From Coriobacteriales bacterium (GTDB taxonomy: Bacteria; Actinomycetota; Coriobacteriia; Coriobacteriales; UBA8131), in contig JAISPK010000036.1 in NCBI GenBank assembly GCA_031274985.1, positions 1 through 7,525 of the forward strand: DNA of 7,525 nucleotides, read 5' to 3'. Below, piece by piece: positions 5,394-7,525 of the stretch. The position numbers and the translations under genes were made by a program. The notes under the pieces are model-generated. The model worked only from the letters and a program-made list of their open reading frames with translations, was not told the origin of the DNA and made no database searches. Within the stretch, counting starts at the first letter, position 1; the number at the start of each line of letters is the position of its first letter.

Positions 5394-7295
5394 ATGGATT
5401 CACCAGGCACCATGTGGGAAGCGGCTTTTATACTATCGGTTGTTCTGCTAATCATCGGCTCGATTGTTGCCGTGGTGCTCTATCGGCAGCCCCGGCGCAA
5501 TGCCATCGTGCGCCCTCTCACCATTATCATCCTCACGGTTTTCGTTGCCATGGCAGTTGTGTACTATCCCGCGTACGTTTGGCGCCTGGGCGCTGAAGAC
5601 GGCGGCTCTGTCGAGTCGTTGCTCCTCTCGATACAAACTGCGTTTAAGGTGTTCAAGATAGACAACGTCTACGATGTGTACGTCGGCCCGCTTCAAGACG
5701 TGCAAACCTGGGTAAAAGCTCCCTACACGATCTACACCACCGTGCTCTACATGTGCGCTCCGTTTTTGCTGTTGAGCTTTGTGCTCTCTTTTATCAAGAG
5801 CGTCTCGGCGTACTGTGCCTATGTTCTCAGCTATCATCGCGAGGTTTATGTCTTCTCCAAACTGAGCAGTAGGTCGCTGACCCTGGCAAGGAGCGTGCTG
5901 GCTCATTACAAAAAAGTGGGCAGGCGCCTGCCGCAGATTGTCTTTGCCGGAGCTTCTCTTGAGGCAGACAGTACTGCTTATGGACTCTATGAGGCGGCGC
6001 GCGACCTCAGATGCATCTGCTTTCGCAAGGACATCCTCTCGCTGAGACTCGATATCCACAGCAAGCGTGCCCGCATGAACTTCATTCTCATCGGCGACAG
6101 TCACCATGAGAATAATACCCAGGCACTCCGTCTGCTTGAGCGCCCCGCCAAAGGAGAAAAGCCTAACTACGCCGCAAGAAGGCGCGAGAACACCTGGCTG
6201 TATGTGATTGACTCCTCAAAGGGTACCGAGCTCTTGCTCGACGGCAAAACAGGCGCAATGACCATCCGCAGGATAGACCATGCGCGGCAGTTTATCCATA
6301 ACCTGCTCTGGGAGGACCTGTGGGATGCCCAAACCGGAGAACATGCCCTGTTCTCCACCGCCGTTGCTGAGGATTCGCTACGGCGCATCTCGGTGCTGCT
6401 GGTGGGCTTGGGTAAGAATGGCACCGCACTGCTCAAGGCTCTTGCCTGGTTTGGGCAGATGGAGGGCTACGCTCTGGAGATACACGCTCTCGACCACGAC
6501 CATGCGGCTGAAGAGAAGTTTCGCTTTCAGTGTCCGGAGCTGCTCGACGAGCGCTACAACCACAAGAGCGACCCCAACGAGGCTATCCATTCAATCACGA
6601 TACATTCCGGGGTAGACACCAACAAACAGGTCTTCAGCGATCTCGTAAAAGAGCTTGCAGGTACCACAACGCTGGCCTTTGTCTCCCTCGGCAACGGCGA
6701 GCGAAACATCGATGCCGCCCTTAACCTCCGGGTGCTCATGGAGCGCTACGCAAAGGGCACAAACCCCAGACCGCCTATTTATGCAGTGCTGCATGATTCC
6801 GAGAAAATATCGATGCTCACCAGCGTTTCTGATTTTTCTGAGGAGAACTATTTTATCAACCTGATAGGGGACTACCAGGAGCTGTTCTCATATCAGATGA
6901 TCTTTGATCCCCGCTTAGAAGGCGAGGCGCTGCAGTACCACATATTCTGGTCAGTGAAGAGTACAGAAGATGCCTCTGAAAAAGAGGTGAAAAAAAAGAC
7001 CGGGGAATTCTGGAGCAAGGAGTATTACCGCAACTCATCGATATCGCGGGTGATACACAACAAGGCTGTGCGTAAGTATGGGCCCCTCTCCGAAGAGAAC
7101 CGCAAGGAGAGAACTGAAGCCGAAATCGCCCTTGCTGCCGGCATGTTGGAACACCGCCGATGGAACGCTTATATGCGCTCTGAGGGTTACGTGTACAACG
7201 ACGTCAGAAACAATCTGGCAAAGCAGCATAACCTCCTGGTGCGCTACGACGAACTACCGCTTGCTGAGCAGGAAAAAGACTTCAAGAAAAGTTGA
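5394..7295 (+). CDS. Membrane protein with two Rossmann-like (TrkA-N/RCK-like) modules and a C-terminal RyR-like domain
   Basis: This encodes 633 residues from ATG 5394. A frame-matched ATG at 5382 would add MREH, but GAGG at 5384-5387 is 6 bases before ATG 5394 and nothing similar precedes 5382. Three membrane helices lie at about 10-30, 41-63 and 113-134, with a 50-residue loop between the second and third that has no K+ filter motif. A first Rossmann-like module (about 149-240: EVYVFSKLSSRSL... FILIGD) lacks a glycine-rich loop. A second (about 331-505) has VGLGKNG (Gly338, Gly340, Gly343) and an acidic residue at the end of strand 2 (ALDHD, Asp367), as in NAD-binding TrkA-N/RCK domains. 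Residues 585-628 (LEHRRWNAYMRSEGYVY ... LVRYDELPLAEQEKD) match the bacterial RyR-domain pattern. It is probably a membrane-anchored nucleotide sensor or regulator. No function is established, and it is alone in its transcription unit. Confidence 0.82.
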   Translation: MDSPGTMWEAAFILSVVLLIIGSIVAVVLYRQPRRNAIVRPLTIIILTVFVAMAVVYYPAYVWRLGAEDGGSVESLLLSIQTAFKVFKIDNVYDVYVGPLQDVQTWVKAPYTIYTTVLYMCAPFLLLSFVLSFIKSVSAYCAYVLSYHREVYVFSKLSSRSLTLARSVLAHYKKVGRRLPQIVFAGASLEADSTAYGLYEAARDLRCICFRKDILSLRLDIHSKRARMNFILIGDSHHENNTQALRLLERPAKGEKPNYAARRRENTWLYVIDSSKGTELLLDGKTGAMTIRRIDHARQFIHNLLWEDLWDAQTGEHALFSTAVAEDSLRRISVLLVGLGKNGTALLKALAWFGQMEGYALEIHALDHDHAAEEKFRFQCPELLDERYNHKSDPNEAIHSITIHSGVDTNKQVFSDLVKELAGTTTLAFVSLGNGERNIDAALNLRVLMERYAKGTNPRPPIYAVLHDSEKISMLTSVSDFSEENYFINLIGDYQELFSYQMIFDPRLEGEALQYHIFWSVKSTEDASEKEVKKKTGEFWSKEYYRNSSISRVIHNKAVRKYGPLSEENRKERTEAEIALAAGMLEHRRWNAYMRSEGYVYNDVRNNLAKQHNLLVRYDELPLAEQEKDFKKS

Positions 7296-7299
7296 CACG

Positions 7300-7348
7300 G
7301 CTGTCATCTAGAGGGCGCAAGCCCGAAGAATCTTTTGAGCGCTGACAG
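7300..7348. repeat. REP-like unit after the RyR-domain gene, with possible terminator hairpin
   Basis: The unit starts CTGTCATC (7301) and ends TGACAG (7343-7348), so its ends are inverted. The core GGGC-GCAA-GCCC (7313-7324) makes a small hairpin, followed by GAAGAATCTTTTG, which gives a short U run about 8 bases later. It resembles the right half of the 1769-1833 element (TGTCATC...GAGG...GCCGAAGGATC). It may double as the transcript end of the gene that stops at 7295. Confidence 0.55.
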
Positions 7349-7351
7349 GGG

Positions 7352-7476
7352 ATGGGTTCCCGCACACCCCTCTGTCGTTCCCGCGACCCCCTCTGTCGGT
7401 CCCGCGAAGGCGGGAACCCATACCCCCTGTCGTTCCCGCGACCCCCTCTGTCATTCCCGCGAAGGCGGGAACCCAT
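7352..7476. repeat. 12-bp inverted repeat ATGGGTTCCCGC
   Basis: ATGGGTTCCCGC at 7352-7363 is the exact reverse complement of GCGGGAACCCAT at 7410-7421 and 7465-7476. The two right copies also form local hairpins: CCCGC-GAAG-GCGGG at 7401-7414, and TTCCCGC-GAAG-GCGGGAA at 7454-7471. The group can therefore fold in alternative ways. Confidence 0.7.
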
Positions 7477-7479
7477 ACT
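7372..7479 (+). repeat. Two tandem copies of a ~54-bp unit (CTGTCGTTCCCGCGACCCC...)
   Basis: Copy 1 is 7372-7426 and copy 2 is 7427-7479. Both read CTGTCGTTCCCGCGACCCC, then CTCTGTC, then a G/C-rich hairpin ending GCGGGAACCCATAC. They differ at a few bases (GG against AT before TCCCGC, and CCCC against T at the end). On the other strand the core reads GGGTTCCCGCCTTCGCGGGA, a widespread intergenic repeat type. The unit is itself two shorter CTGTC-led modules. Confidence 0.75.
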
Positions 7480-7525
7480 CTGTCATCCCGAGCCCCCTCA
7501 CCTTGTCGCAATCTTTTCTCTCCTG
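7480..7525 (+). repeat. Further REP-like unit, reaching the right edge
   Basis: CTGTCATCCCGAG at 7480 and TCGCAATCTTTTC near 7506-7518 match the start and end of the TGTCATTGCGAG...GCAATCTT family seen at 1769. It follows the tandem copies directly. No gene is visible between 7296 and the right edge; short open frames there only read through the repeats. Confidence 0.5.

Noticed and set aside
5394..5800. Classical K+ channel pore
   Set aside because: The loop between helices 2 and 3 has no TVGYG-like selectivity filter, so I do not call it a potassium channel despite the RCK-like modules.
5448..6107. A 219-residue minus-strand open frame
   Set aside because: It is fully opposite the RyR-domain gene, has no ribosome site I can defend and no recognisable fold.
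7352..7479. CRISPR array
   Set aside because: Only two tandem copies exist, with no unique spacers, and the units are themselves palindromic intergenic repeats. No cas gene is present.

Overview
This window looks like an ordinary stretch of bacterial chromosome, moderately GC-rich, with short intergenic regions, Shine-Dalgarno-led genes and sigma70-type promoters. No gene fixes the taxon. The mix of a clostripain-family lipoprotein, a VanY-type carboxypeptidase, a CCA-encoding tRNA and a RyR-domain membrane protein fits a Gram-positive anaerobe. A coriobacterial actinobacterium or a clostridial firmicute would both suit. That placement is inference only.

Layout, left to right: (1) 1-1172, minus strand, a GPH/MelB-type sugar:cation symporter of the MFS, cut by the left edge. 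(2) 1173-1389, a divergent promoter region with a strong forward promoter. (3) 1390-1742, plus strand, secG followed 18 bases later by tRNA-Leu(GAG), probably one transcript. (4) 1743-2032, an intergenic region with a palindromic REP-like element, an echo of the tRNA 3' end, a terminator-like hairpin and a promoter containing a perfect 14-bp palindrome. (5) 2033-4201, plus strand, a predicted secreted or lipid-anchored clostripain-like (C11) cysteine peptidase. (6) 4226-5194, minus strand, convergent, a membrane-anchored VanY-like D,D-carboxypeptidase (M15B). (7) 5195-5393, a divergent promoter region. (8) 5394-7295, plus strand, a three-helix membrane protein with two Rossmann-like modules and a C-terminal RyR-like domain. 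(9) 7296-7525, no gene, a dense cluster of dispersed REP-like repeats.

Most of the proteins act at or outside the cytoplasmic membrane: sugar uptake, Sec export, a secreted protease, peptidoglycan trimming and a membrane-anchored nucleotide-binding sensor candidate. They sit in separate transcription units, so a shared pathway is not shown. The least understood and most interesting gene is the RyR/double-Rossmann membrane protein. I did not find a complete multi-gene defence or mobile system, and I see no CRISPR array, transposase or integrase.
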